Assembly (NCBI GenBank): GCA_963732795.1
Contig: CAVTAV010000002.1
Coordinates: 992,001-1,056,000, forward strand
Source of the DNA: CAVTAV01 sp963732795
GTDB lineage: Bacteria; Pseudomonadota; Alphaproteobacteria; CAVTAV01
DNA length: 64,000 nucleotides
Direction of reading: 5' to 3'
Notes under the pieces: generated by a model
What the model saw: only the letters and a program-made list of their open reading frames with translations
Told to the model about the DNA's origin: nothing
The model's database searches: none
Program-made: the position numbers and the translations under genes
In this document: one piece after another, positions 54,815 through 63,665 of the stretch
Position numbering within the stretch: the first letter of the stretch is position 1
Layout: each line of letters opens with the position of its first letter

Positions 54815-57394
54815 GTGAGATTCGGATTGGAATTCGGCCGGGGTTTGGGGCCGATCGCCGTCGCGGCAGTTGCGTGTTGTATGATTTCCGCGGCGGCGAT
54901 TGCGGCCGAGGCGCCGGTCTATAAGAACCCGAAAGCGCCGCTCGAAGCGCGGGTCGACGATCTCCTCGGCCGGCTGACCCTTCAGGAGAAGGTGTCGCTT
55001 ACGGCGGGCGGCAGTGCGTTCGGGACGGCGGCCATCCCCCAGCTCGGCATTCCGGCGATCGAGTTCTCCGACGGACCGAACGGCTTGCGCTCCAATGCGG
55101 GCGACAAGACGACGGCGTTTCCGACCGGCGTCGCGATGGCGGCGACCTGGGATCCGGCGCTGATCCAGCGGCTCGGCGCGGCGATCGGCGAGGAAGCTTT
55201 GGCAAAGGGCATCCGAGTTATGCTCGGCCCGAACGTCAATATCCAGCGCACGCCGCTCGCCGGGCGCAATTTCGAAAGCTATTCCGAAGATCCGTTGCTC
55301 GCCGGCGAGATCGGGGCGGGCTGGGTCCGGGGCGTGCAGAGCAAAGGCGTCGGCACATCGCTCAAGCATTTCGCCGCCAACAACCAGGAGTTCGAGCGCC
55401 AACGCTCCTCCTCCGACATGGACGAGCGGACGCTTCGAGAAATCTATCTCCCCGCTTTCGAGCATGTCGTGAAGGAGGCCCATCCCTGGACGGTGATGGC
55501 GTCCTATAACCGGCTGAACGGCGTCTATGCCTCGGAAAACCCGCATCTAATGCGCGATATCCTGAAAGGCGAATGGCACTATGACGGCGTGGTGATGTCC
55601 GACTGGGGCGCGACGCACTCGACCGTGGCGGCCGCAAAGGCGGGGCTGGATCTCGAAATGCCGGGGCCGGGGCAATATCTCGGCACACGTCTTCTGCCCG
55701 CCGTGCGCGACTGGCAGGTGCCCGAAGCCGATATCGACGACAGCGTGCGGCGTATGCTGCGGCTGATCCTCCGTACCGGTGTTATGGACGGCAAGCCCTT
55801 GCCCAAGGGGCAGGTCAATTCCGGCGCCCATCAGGACATCGCCCGTGAGGTCGCCGAGCAATCCACGGTGCTCCTCAAGAACGACGCCACGGTGTTGCCG
55901 TTCGACAAGAGCGTCATCAAGACCGTCGCGGTGATCGGGCCGAATGCCGACCAGCCGGCGATCGGCGGCGGCGGTAGTGCCCAGGTGACGCCCTACCATA
56001 TCCTGACGCCTTTGGGCGCGATCGAGGCCTATTTCGGGAACGACGCGAAGGTCACCTATATCCCCGGCGCGACCAATACCCCTGCCCCGCCGATCGCCGA
56101 CGCCCGGCTGTTCAGTCCGACCGAAGGCCGCACGGCGGAGGGCCTGACGGCTCGGTATTTCAAGGACTCTGAGGCCAAGGGAAAGCCGGTCAAGCAGGAA
56201 GTCGATACCAGCCTCCTGAAGATGGGCTTCGGCAACGACGTCGCCGCCAAGACCGGCGGTGCGTTCACCGTTCAATGGCAGGGCTATTTCTGGCCGCCGC
56301 GCGACGGCTCCTACGAATTCAGCCTCGTGACCGCCTCTGGCGGAACCCTGACCATCGGCGATACGACGGTCATCGGCGACAAGACGCCGGGCGAAGCCAG
56401 CCCAATCATGAACTTTCTGCCGGTCAAGATGCATCGCGGCTCCATCGCGCTCAAAGCCGGCCAGGCCTATCCCGTGACGCTCACGATGCAGGCGGGCGCC
56501 GGCTACCGCGCCATGGCGCTCGGGCTCCAGTCACCGACCGGCACGATCGAGGAAGCCGCGAAGGCCGCCCACGATTCCGACATCGCGATCGTCGTGGTCG
56601 GGTCCTCGCCGACGACCGAGACCGAAGGCCGCGACCGAACGTCGATGGACCTTTACGGCCGGCAGAACGCGCTCGTGGACGCCGTGCTCGACGCCAATCC
56701 GAACACCGTCGTCGTGGTCAATGTCGGCGCGCCGGTGACCATGCCCTGGATCAACAAGGCCCGCGCGGTGCTGTTGCAGCTTTTTCCCGGCCAGGAGGAC
56801 GGCGAAGCGCTCGCGAATGTGCTGTTCGGCGAGGTCAACCCGTCAGGCCACCTGCCCGAGACCTTCCCCATGCGGCTCGAGGACAACCCGGCCTATCTGT
56901 TCTATCCGGGTACGCGCCACGCGACCTATGGCGAGGGCGTGTTCGTCGGCTACCGCTATTATGACACCAAGAAGATCGAGCCGCTGTTCCCCTTCGGATA
57001 TGGGCTGAGCTACACCCATTTCGGCTTGAAGGACGCCGCCGTCAGTGCCTCGAAGGACACCGACAAGCCGGTGGACGTCGCTGTGACGATCACCAATGAC
57101 GGCAAGCGCGACGGCGCCGACGTCGTGCAGCTCTATATCCACGACGTCGAGGCCTCCGTGCCGCGCCCGTTCCAGGAGCTCAAGGGCTTTCGGAAGGTCA
57201 AGCTCAAGCGCGGCGAAAGCCAGACCGTTCATTTCGCCCTCGGCCCCCGCGCCTTCTCCTTCTATGACGAGGACACGCACGGCTGGGTCTGCGAACCCGG
57301 CGCCTTCACCGCCCGGATCGGCGATTCCTCGCGGGATATCCGGCTGGAGAAGCGATTCACCCTGGACGCCGATTGCCGGCTGGCAGCGCGTTAA
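54815..57394 (+). CDS. Exported GH3 beta-glucosidase with PA14 domain
   Basis: 859 residues, intact. A signal peptide (FGLEFGRGLGPIAVAAVACC..., cleavage near AIAAE) leads to the GH3 N-terminal barrel: RVDDLLGRLTLQEKVSLTAGG, ISFSDGPNGLR-like IEFSDGPNGLRS, GPNVNIQRTPLAGRNFESYSEDP, KHFAANNQEFERQRSSSDMDERTLREIYLPAFE and GVVMSDWGATHS with nucleophile Asp263. The GH3 C-terminal domain is interrupted by a PA14 domain (LTARYFKDSEAKG ... FTVQWQGYFWPPRDGSYEFSL, about 440-560), then resumes; a fibronectin-III-like domain ends it. It should release glucose or xylose from beta-glucosides. GTG 54815 is chosen because GAGGAG precedes it and because the operator covers the earlier ATG at 54773. Confidence 0.92.
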   Translation: MRFGLEFGRGLGPIAVAAVACCMISAAAIAAEAPVYKNPKAPLEARVDDLLGRLTLQEKVSLTAGGSAFGTAAIPQLGIPAIEFSDGPNGLRSNAGDKTTAFPTGVAMAATWDPALIQRLGAAIGEEALAKGIRVMLGPNVNIQRTPLAGRNFESYSEDPLLAGEIGAGWVRGVQSKGVGTSLKHFAANNQEFERQRSSSDMDERTLREIYLPAFEHVVKEAHPWTVMASYNRLNGVYASENPHLMRDILKGEWHYDGVVMSDWGATHSTVAAAKAGLDLEMPGPGQYLGTRLLPAVRDWQVPEADIDDSVRRMLRLILRTGVMDGKPLPKGQVNSGAHQDIAREVAEQSTVLLKNDATVLPFDKSVIKTVAVIGPNADQPAIGGGGSAQVTPYHILTPLGAIEAYFGNDAKVTYIPGATNTPAPPIADARLFSPTEGRTAEGLTARYFKDSEAKGKPVKQEVDTSLLKMGFGNDVAAKTGGAFTVQWQGYFWPPRDGSYEFSLVTASGGTLTIGDTTVIGDKTPGEASPIMNFLPVKMHRGSIALKAGQAYPVTLTMQAGAGYRAMALGLQSPTGTIEEAAKAAHDSDIAIVVVGSSPTTETEGRDRTSMDLYGRQNALVDAVLDANPNTVVVVNVGAPVTMPWINKARAVLLQLFPGQEDGEALANVLFGEVNPSGHLPETFPMRLEDNPAYLFYPGTRHATYGEGVFVGYRYYDTKKIEPLFPFGYGLSYTHFGLKDAAVSASKDTDKPVDVAVTITNDGKRDGADVVQLYIHDVEASVPRPFQELKGFRKVKLKRGESQTVHFALGPRAFSFYDEDTHGWVCEPGAFTARIGDSSRDIRLEKRFTLDADCRLAAR

Positions 57395-58209
57395 GCTCCC
57401 AGGAACGCAATGGTTCTGAGTTCGATGCTCTCGCGAGCGGGCGCGTCGGGTGCCGTTTCCGGGTCCTCGAAAGCGCTATGGGCGGTCCATTGGGTCCGAG
57501 AGGCGTCGGAATCGAAGAGCTTGAAGGCAAGCGCCTCTTCGGGCCGCATTTCCGGGACGTAATACCAGCGGTGGGCCGGGTTATAGGCCAGATTGAAGCC
57601 ATAGAGACTCGGCCGGCCGGGGTCGCCCAGCCCGCCGCGGACCTCGCTTTCGAACAGATCTTTACGCTCGACCGTGCTCGCGTCGCAGAGCGCCAGCGGC
57701 ACGCGCTCGACCGTGCGGATCGGCCGCCATACGTTGATCAGCATGTAGCGGCCCATGAGCCATTTCTCGGCTTCTTCCTCGCCGAGGATATCCTTGCTGG
57801 TCTGACGCACCGTCCTGTCGCCGTAATCGACATGGGCGCCGAAGGACGGCAGGCGACCGTCGCCGACATTCGGATCGTTGCTCCGCAGCATGGTTCCGAA
57901 AGTGATCACCTTGGCGGCGCCGGTTAGGCGCTTGATGAGGGCGATGACCTCGGGGATATAGACCCGCTCGACCTCGCCGGCGTCATAGAAGGTCCGCACC
58001 GCGCTCGGCTCGTTCAGCAGTACGAAACCGTTGCGCTCGAAGGACAGCCGGCCGGCGATCGGGCGCACATCCGTGATCGTGACCTCGTGCATTTCGGTCG
58101 GCCAGTAGGACTTCTTGCGATCGGTCGGATAGAAGATCGCCTTCTCGCCGCGCACCACATAGGTCATCGGTGCGCGGACCGAATGCGCCGCCCCTTCTAA
58201 ATCCGTCAT
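57391..58209 (-). CDS. CmcJ/NvfI-family Fe(II)/2-oxoglutarate-type oxygenase
   Basis: 272 residues, intact. Motifs typical of the CmcJ/AsaB/NvfI family: GFVLLNEPSAVRTFYDAGEVERVYIPEVIALIKRLTGA, FGTMLRSNDP, GAHVDYGDRT (the H-x-D iron ligands), INVWRPIRTVERVPLALCDAST, YNPAHRWYYVPEMRPEEALAFKLFDSD (distal His and 2-oxoglutarate Arg) and AHSAFEDPETA. Members hydroxylate, desaturate or methoxylate secondary metabolites; the substrate here is unknown. ATG 58209 follows GAGGAGGC. It ends convergently with the GH3 gene: the two stop codons interlock in TTAA at 57391-57394. It is divergent from the flavoprotein monooxygenase. Confidence 0.86.
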   Translation of the reverse strand: MTDLEGAAHSVRAPMTYVVRGEKAIFYPTDRKKSYWPTEMHEVTITDVRPIAGRLSFERNGFVLLNEPSAVRTFYDAGEVERVYIPEVIALIKRLTGAAKVITFGTMLRSNDPNVGDGRLPSFGAHVDYGDRTVRQTSKDILGEEEAEKWLMGRYMLINVWRPIRTVERVPLALCDASTVERKDLFESEVRGGLGDPGRPSLYGFNLAYNPAHRWYYVPEMRPEEALAFKLFDSDASRTQWTAHSAFEDPETAPDAPARESIELRTIAFLGA

Positions 58210-58359
58210 ACAAGCCTCCTCGACACCAACCATATGCCTAGTAATCCAATGCCCGGGCCCTAAAATCAATCGGCTGCGACCATGGGGCACGGGTGTTTCC
58301 ATGGGCGTTCGTTGGTATAGTGCCTCCGCACCGCCCGTGAATCTTGGGGAGTACTTTCC

Positions 58360-59625
58360 GTGACCTCGAATCCCGTCAAAGACGTCGATGTCTTGATCGT
58401 CGGAGCCGGCCCGGTCGGCATGCTGTCGGCCTTGGCGCTCGCCCAGGCGGGCGTCAGAACGCTGGTGATCGAAGCCGATCCCAAGCTCAACGACTCGCCC
58501 CGCGCGGCGGTCTATTTCGCATCGACGATGGTGGCGCTCAAGGATCTCGGGATCCTGGACGAGCTCGAAACCCTCGGCCTCAAGATCGATACCTTCGGCT
58601 TCCATGTGCCGGAATTCGATTTCCATACCACCGTTTCCGCGAAATGCATGACCGGCATCACCTATGACTACAGCCTGCATGCCGGCCAGGACGTGATCGC
58701 CCGCGTCGCGATGGAGCATGCCAAGAAGCTCGGCGCAGAGGTGCTGTTCTCCCACAAGCTTACCGGCCTCAAGCAGGATGTCTCGTCGGTCACGGCCGAG
58801 GTCGACACGCCCGACGGGAAGGCCGAGATCAAGGCCAAATGGATGATCGGCGCGGACGGCGCGCGCAGCGCGACCCGCCGCCTGCTCGATCTCGAGTTCG
58901 AGGGCCATACCTGGTCGAACCGCTTCGTCGCGACGAACGTCTATTGTGATTTCGAATCCCTGGGCTACCAGCCGGAGAACTTCGTCTGCGACCCGGAATA
59001 TGGCGGGGTTATCGCGCTTCTCGATCGCGAGGGGCTCTGGCGGCTGACCTATCAGGAAGACGGCAGCACCGATCCCGACACCTTCATGGAGCGCCTGCCG
59101 GAGAAATACGCCCATTTCATTCCGGAAGGCACGCCGTACAAGATCAAGATCGCCCAGCCCTATGCCATTCACCAGCGCTGCGCCGAGCGTCTCAGGGTCG
59201 GCCGCGTCATCCTCGCGGGCGATTCCGCCCATGCGACCAATCCCTGCGGCGGCCTCGGCCTGACGACCGGAGTGTGGACCGGACTCATCCTGAGCGATCT
59301 TCTCGCCGCGATCTTCAAAGGCGACGAGGACGAAACCATCCTCGACCGCTTCTCCGACGAACGCCGCCGCGTGTTCTGGGAAGTCACCTCGCCCGGCGCG
59401 ACCGAAAACAAACGCATCATGGAAGAAACCGACCGCGAGAAGCGGCTGAAGGACATCGAGGCGGTTAAGGCCGCCCACGACGATCCGGCCATGGCGCGTC
59501 TCCAGATGCTGTTCCCCTTCCGGGTCATCGGCGACACGCTTCGGGACGGCTCAAGATGGGCAAACGTCGATCCGACCCCGGCCGCCGGCATCGAGATCGG
59601 CAAGCGCGCCTCTCAGATCGCGTGA
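58360..59625 (+). CDS. FAD-dependent aromatic monooxygenase (PHBH family)
   Basis: 421 residues, intact. Class A flavoprotein hydroxylase: VDVLIVGAGPVGMLSALALAQAGVRTLVIEADP (FAD dinucleotide fold, about 9-41), IGADGARSATRRLLDLEFEG (the DG motif), and VILAGDSAHATNPCGGLGLTTGVWTGLILSDLLAAI (GD motif with ribityl contact). It uses NAD(P)H and O2 to hydroxylate a phenol-like substrate. GTG 58360 is the start, with GGGGAG before it. The divergent CmcJ-type oxygenase, 150 bases away, suggests a joint pathway; the gamma-resorcylate-decarboxylase-like enzyme at 17 kb might belong to the same aromatic metabolism. Substrate unknown. Confidence 0.89.
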   Translation: MTSNPVKDVDVLIVGAGPVGMLSALALAQAGVRTLVIEADPKLNDSPRAAVYFASTMVALKDLGILDELETLGLKIDTFGFHVPEFDFHTTVSAKCMTGITYDYSLHAGQDVIARVAMEHAKKLGAEVLFSHKLTGLKQDVSSVTAEVDTPDGKAEIKAKWMIGADGARSATRRLLDLEFEGHTWSNRFVATNVYCDFESLGYQPENFVCDPEYGGVIALLDREGLWRLTYQEDGSTDPDTFMERLPEKYAHFIPEGTPYKIKIAQPYAIHQRCAERLRVGRVILAGDSAHATNPCGGLGLTTGVWTGLILSDLLAAIFKGDEDETILDRFSDERRRVFWEVTSPGATENKRIMEETDREKRLKDIEAVKAAHDDPAMARLQMLFPFRVIGDTLRDGSRWANVDPTPAAGIEIGKRASQIA

Positions 59626-59654
59626 TCTAGGTCTGGATCGGATAACACTTTCTC

Positions 59655-59723
59655 CGTCATGCCGGACAGCTCGGTTTGCCAACGGCATCAAAGATGCCGG
59701 GCAGACCGGCTTCCGGGATGACA
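59655..59723. repeat. Intergenic palindromic repeat (CGTCATGCCGG...CCGGGATGACA)
   Basis: An inverted repeat with GTCATGCCGGACAG and TTCCGGGATGAC arms and an inner GGCATCAAAGATGCC hairpin. It lies between convergent genes and may end transcription. It is related in style to the other GTCAT...ATGAC repeats but is a separate sequence. Confidence 0.6.
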
Positions 59724-59740
59724 AGGAATGTGTACGGCCC

Positions 59741-60386
59741 CTAAGCGGCCTTCGGCGCGGCGGCGAGGAGCTTGATGACTTCCTCGTCGCTCACCTGGTC
59801 GAAACGGCCGTAGAACAGGCTGATCGCCCTGAAATGGGCCGGTGATTCCAGGCAGATGAGATCGTCCACCTCGGGCGACAGGCTCGCGACCGTATCGGGC
59901 GGCGCGACCGGAACCGCCAGAATGAGGCGCTTGGGATTGCCGCGCCGCAAGGCCCGGAGGGCGGCGCGCACCGTGGCGCCGGTCGCGAATTCCGTCATCG
60001 ACGACGATGACCGTGCGGCCCTTCACCTCGTAGGCCGCGTTGTCCCGACGATAGAGCCGGTGCCGCCGGTCGATCTCCTTTAGAAGCCCTTCTTCTTCGC
60101 GTTCGAGATAGAACCGCGAGATGCCGAGTTCCCGAACCAGCTCGTCGTTCAGCACGACCTCGGGGGATGTGCCGTCGACGATCGCGCCAAGCGCCAGCTC
60201 GGGCTGCATCGGCGCGCCGATCTTCCGCACGATCAGCACGTCGAGCGGCGCCTTCAGACGCTTAGCGATCTCATAGCCGACCGGAACGCCGCCGCGGGGC
60301 AGGGCGAGAACGATCGTATCCGGCCCGGCATAACCGACGAGGCGCTCGGCCAGCATCTGCCCCGCTTCGGTACGGTCCTTAAACAT
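59741..60386 (-). CDS. Phosphoribosyltransferase family protein (one frame break)
   Basis: About 214 residues. MFKDRTEAGQMLAERLVGYAGPDTIVLALPRGGVPVGYEIAKRL begins it; IVRKIGAPMQPELALGAIVDG and, with a break near 59997, the PRPP loop VIVVDDGIATGATVRAALRALRR follow, then RLILAVPVAPPDTVASL and LFYGRFDQVSDEEVIKLLA. The LPRGGVPVGYE start and the F-x-QVSDEEV end are typical of the low-specificity PRTases found next to dienelactone-hydrolase-like genes. Substrate unknown, possibly a base salvaged with PRPP. It overlaps the end of the alpha/beta-hydrolase gene by 8 bases. Confidence 0.87.
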
Positions 60387-61029
60387 GGCGGGCGAACCAA
60401 TCGATGGTGAGCGCGACGACTTGATCGAGACATCCCGGCTCTTCGAAGAGATGCGTCGCGCCGGGGATGATTTCCAAATGCGTCGGGCAGGTCATCTGCG
60501 CCATAGCGTCTCGGTTGAGATCCAGCACGACGTCGTCACGGCCGCCCACGATCAGGAGCGTCGGCACGCGCACCTCGGGAAGCGCCGATCCGGCGAGATC
60601 CGGCCGGCCGCCCCGAGAGACGACCGCTTTCAGACGGCCGGGATGCTCCGATGCGGCGACCAGGGCCGCCGCCGCGCCGGTGCTCGCCCCGAAATAGCCG
60701 ATCGAAAGGCCCTCGACGTTCGGCTCGTCCAGGAGCCAATCGGTCGCCGCCAGAAGCCGTTCGCCGAGCAAGCCGATATCGAAGACATTGCCGCGATTTT
60801 CGGCCTCCGGCTCGGTCAGGAGATCGAACAGCAAAGTCGCGAAGCCGGCGTGTTGAAGGGCGCCGGCGACCATACGGTTGCGCGGACTTAGACGGCTGCT
60901 CCCGGAGCCATGGGCAAAGGCCACGACGGCTTTCGCTGCCTCGGGGACCGCCAGCGTTCCGCGCAGACCGATCGGCTCGATCACGACCTCCCCACTTCGC
61001 GCGGGAACTCCGTTTTTGGCGTGCTGCAT
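60379..61029 (-). CDS. Alpha/beta hydrolase (dienelactone-hydrolase-like)
   Basis: 216 residues, intact. GTLAVPEAAKAVVAFAHGSGSSRLSPRNRMVAGALQHAGFATLLFDLLTEPE is the characteristic start of this family (HGSGSSRxSPRN), with GYFGASTGAAAALVAA (nucleophile Ser in GASTG), LLIVGGRDDVV (catalytic Asp) and GATHLFEEPG (catalytic His). The physiological substrate is not known. First gene of a two-gene operon with the phosphoribosyltransferase; an FNR/FixK-type box is centred 68 bases upstream of its start and is shared with the divergent PEP synthase gene. Confidence 0.88.
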   Translation of the reverse strand: MQHAKNGVPARSGEVVIEPIGLRGTLAVPEAAKAVVAFAHGSGSSRLSPRNRMVAGALQHAGFATLLFDLLTEPEAENRGNVFDIGLLGERLLAATDWLLDEPNVEGLSIGYFGASTGAAAALVAASEHPGRLKAVVSRGGRPDLAGSALPEVRVPTLLIVGGRDDVVLDLNRDAMAQMTCPTHLEIIPGATHLFEEPGCLDQVVALTIDWFARHV

Positions 61030-61090
61030 GTCGCGGTCCGTTCACGTATATCCGCTAGGGTCCACCCTAACGAGTTGCCTTTCGCCGCCA

Positions 61091-61104
61091 TTGACGCAAA
61101 TCAA
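61091..61104. promoter_or_regulatory. FNR/FixK-type binding site between hydrolase and PEP synthase genes
   Basis: TTGACGCAAATCAA matches TTGAT-N4-ATCAA at 9 of 10 positions. Its centre is 64 bases before the PEP synthase ATG, so activation from -41.5 would give a transcript start near 61139 with a 23-base leader; spacing to the hydrolase gene is similarly good. This is the best-placed of the four boxes. Confidence 0.68.
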
Positions 61105-61161
61105 CAAACGGCGGCGGCACTTGTCTTAGCTTGGATGCGTTCGGGGCCGGGAGACGCAGAG

Positions 61162-63600
61162 ATGACGACGGAATCCACCCGCTATATTCGATGGTTCGAG
61201 ACGCTCGGGCTCGGAGACGTGCCGCTCGTCGGCGGGAAGACCTCGTCTCTCGGCGAGATGTACTGCACGCTGACCGGTGAGGGAGTCCACGTCCCGAACG
61301 GCTTCGCTGTCACGGCTGAGGCCTATCGCGACCTCATCGCCGCGCCCGGCGTGCTTTCGCGGCTCGAGAAGCTGCTCTCCGGAGTCGACAAGCGCGATGT
61401 GACCGATTTCGCACGGCGCGGGGCAGCCTTACGCAAGCTGATCTACGAGACGCCGCTACCGGACGAGCTCGTCCGCGACATCGGCCACGCATACGAAGCG
61501 CTCGAAGCGCAATACGGCAGCGGCGTGGATGTCGCGGTCAGAAGCAGCGCGACGGCGGAGGATCTGCCGACGGCTTCATTCGCAGGGCAGCACGACTCCT
61601 ATCTAAATATTCGCGGCAAGGCCCACCTGATCGACGCCTCCAAGCGCTGCTTCGCCTCGCTCTTCACCGACCGGGCGATCGGCTACCGGATCGACAACGG
61701 CTTCGACCATTTCAAGGTGGCGCTCTCGATCGCCGTGCAGAAGATGGTGCGGTCGGACGAGGCGGCGAGCGGCGTGATGTTCACCCTCGACACGGAGTTT
61801 GGCTTTCGCGACGTCGTTCTGATCAACGGCGCTTTCGGGCTCGGCGAGAACGTGGTCCAGGGCGCGGTGGACCCGGACGAGTTCCTGGTCCACAAGCCAA
61901 CCTTTCTCGCCGGCCATCGCGCGGTCCTGCAGCGGCGTCTGGGCGCGAAGCAGTTCACGATGATCTACACCAAGCGCAAGGCTCACAAGCCGACCCGCAA
62001 CGTTCCGACCAAGCGCGACGACCGCGCGCGGTTCTGCATCACGGACGACGAGGCGCTGACGCTGGCCGGTTTTGCCATCAAGGTCGAGAAGCACTATAGC
62101 GACCATGCTGGCCACGCCATGCCGATGGATCTCGAATGGGCCAAGGACGGCGAGACGGGCGAGCTGTTCATCATCCAGGCCCGGCCCGAGACGGTGGTCT
62201 CGCGGCGCGAGCGCGGCAAGTTTTACCAATACAGTCTCAAGGGCAAAGGCAAGGTTCTGGCGACCGGCCGGGCGGTCGGTGAGAAGATCGCCCAGGGCAA
62301 GGTGCGGGCCGTGACGGATTCGGCCGGGCTCGCCCGCTTCTCCGACGGCGAGGTGCTGGTCGCGGATACGACCTCGCCGGACTGGGAGCCGGTGATGAAA
62401 CGTGCTGCCGCCATCGTCACCAATCGCGGCGGCCGGACCTGCCATGCCGCCATTGTCGCGCGCGAGCTCGGCATTCCCGCCGTGGTCGGCGCTGGCGACG
62501 CAACGGCTCGGCTAAAGGACGGGCAGGCGGTCACGGTGTCCTGCGCCGAGGGCGACGACGGCCATATCTATGCCGGGGCCGTGCCGTTCGAGATGACCGA
62601 GATCGACACCTCGGACGTCCCGCGCCCGCGCACCAAGGTCATGATCAATCTCGGCAATCCGGAAAGCGCATTCCATATGAGCTTTCTGCCGAATGACGGC
62701 GTGGGGCTGGCGCGGATCGAGTTCATCATCGCCGAACACGTCAAAGCCCATCCGATGGCGCTGTTGCATCCCGATCGCGTCATCAACAAGCACCAACGGC
62801 GCGACATCGAGCGGCTGATCCAGCACTATCCGGATGGCGGGGCGTTCTTTATCGAGAAGCTGTCGGAGGGCGTCGGCACCCTGGCGGCGGCGTTCTATCC
62901 CAAGCCCGTGATCGTCAGGATGTCGGACTTCAAGACCAACGAATATGCGAACCTGTTGGGCGGCCGGTCGTTCGAGCCGGTCGAGTCCAACCCGATGATC
63001 GGATTCCGCGGCGCATCGCGCTATGCCCATCCGAATTACGAAGAAGGCTTCGCGCTCGAATGCGCCGCCTTGAAACGGGTGCGCGACGACATGGGGCTGA
63101 CCAATGTCCGCGTGATGATCCCGTTCTGCCGACGCGTGCAGGAGGCGGAAGCCGTGCTCGCGGTGATGGCGAAGAACGGCCTCAAACGCGGCGAAAACGG
63201 ACTCGAAGTCTTCGTTATGTGCGAGATCCCGAATAATGTGATCCAGATCGACGCGTTTGCGAAGCTTTTCGACGGGTTTTCGATCGGATCGAACGACCTG
63301 ACCCAGCTCACCCTCGGCGTGGACCGGGACTCCGAGATCGTCGCCTTCGATTTCGACGAGCGTGATCCCGGCGTAATGGAAGCGATCCGACAGGCGGTCG
63401 TGGGCGCACGGCGCAATCACCGGCATTCCGGCATTTGCGGCCAGGCCCCGTCCGATTTCCCCGAATTCGCCGAGTTCCTGGTGCGCCAGGGCATTGACTC
63501 CATCAGCCTCAATCCCGACACGGTCATCCCCACGACCTTCAGAATCGCCAAGATCGAGGCGGAACAAGCAGCCGATCGCCGACGTTCCGTCGCGGAGTGA
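61162..63600 (+). CDS. ppsA: Phosphoenolpyruvate synthase
   Basis: 812 residues, intact, the usual length for PpsA. Converts pyruvate, ATP and water to PEP, AMP and phosphate. The ATP-grasp N-terminus has LVGGKTSSLGEM, VPNGFAVTAEAY, DVAVRSSATAEDLPTASFAGQHDSYLN and FIIQARPETV; the phospho-His domain has GGRTCHAAIVARELGIPAVVG with catalytic His; the PEP barrel has NEYANLLGG, NPMIGFRGASRYAHP, SIGSNDLTQLTLGVDRDS and HSGICGQAPSDFPEFAEFL with the catalytic Cys. ATG 61162 follows GGGAGACGCAGAG. The FNR/FixK-type box upstream suggests induction at low oxygen. It is coupled through a tiny frame to polX. Confidence 0.95.
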   Translation: MTTESTRYIRWFETLGLGDVPLVGGKTSSLGEMYCTLTGEGVHVPNGFAVTAEAYRDLIAAPGVLSRLEKLLSGVDKRDVTDFARRGAALRKLIYETPLPDELVRDIGHAYEALEAQYGSGVDVAVRSSATAEDLPTASFAGQHDSYLNIRGKAHLIDASKRCFASLFTDRAIGYRIDNGFDHFKVALSIAVQKMVRSDEAASGVMFTLDTEFGFRDVVLINGAFGLGENVVQGAVDPDEFLVHKPTFLAGHRAVLQRRLGAKQFTMIYTKRKAHKPTRNVPTKRDDRARFCITDDEALTLAGFAIKVEKHYSDHAGHAMPMDLEWAKDGETGELFIIQARPETVVSRRERGKFYQYSLKGKGKVLATGRAVGEKIAQGKVRAVTDSAGLARFSDGEVLVADTTSPDWEPVMKRAAAIVTNRGGRTCHAAIVARELGIPAVVGAGDATARLKDGQAVTVSCAEGDDGHIYAGAVPFEMTEIDTSDVPRPRTKVMINLGNPESAFHMSFLPNDGVGLARIEFIIAEHVKAHPMALLHPDRVINKHQRRDIERLIQHYPDGGAFFIEKLSEGVGTLAAAFYPKPVIVRMSDFKTNEYANLLGGRSFEPVESNPMIGFRGASRYAHPNYEEGFALECAALKRVRDDMGLTNVRVMIPFCRRVQEAEAVLAVMAKNGLKRGENGLEVFVMCEIPNNVIQIDAFAKLFDGFSIGSNDLTQLTLGVDRDSEIVAFDFDERDPGVMEAIRQAVVGARRNHRHSGICGQAPSDFPEFAEFLVRQGIDSISLNPDTVIPTTFRIAKIEAEQAADRRRSVAE

Positions 63601-63665
63601 TGGAGCGCAAAGGCCACGCGCCGTATGATGCCTTGAGCCTGCGCGAGAAGGTCTTGGGGGACTGA
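63600..63665 (+). CDS. Possible 21-residue small ORF between ppsA and polX
   Basis: ATG 63600 overlaps the ppsA stop (TGATG) and its own TGA at 63663-63665 overlaps the polX ATG (TGATG). The product would be MERKGHAPYDALSLREKVLGD. The perfect two-sided coupling suggests that it is translated, but 21 residues give no homology information, and it might only carry ribosomes to polX. Confidence 0.35.
   Translation: MERKGHAPYDALSLREKVLGD

Noticed and set aside
57391..59478. A 695-codon minus-strand frame covering the CmcJ-type gene and the reverse of the monooxygenase
   Set aside because: Only the part from 58209 downward has family motifs and a ribosome site; the upstream part is the antisense of the FAD monooxygenase.
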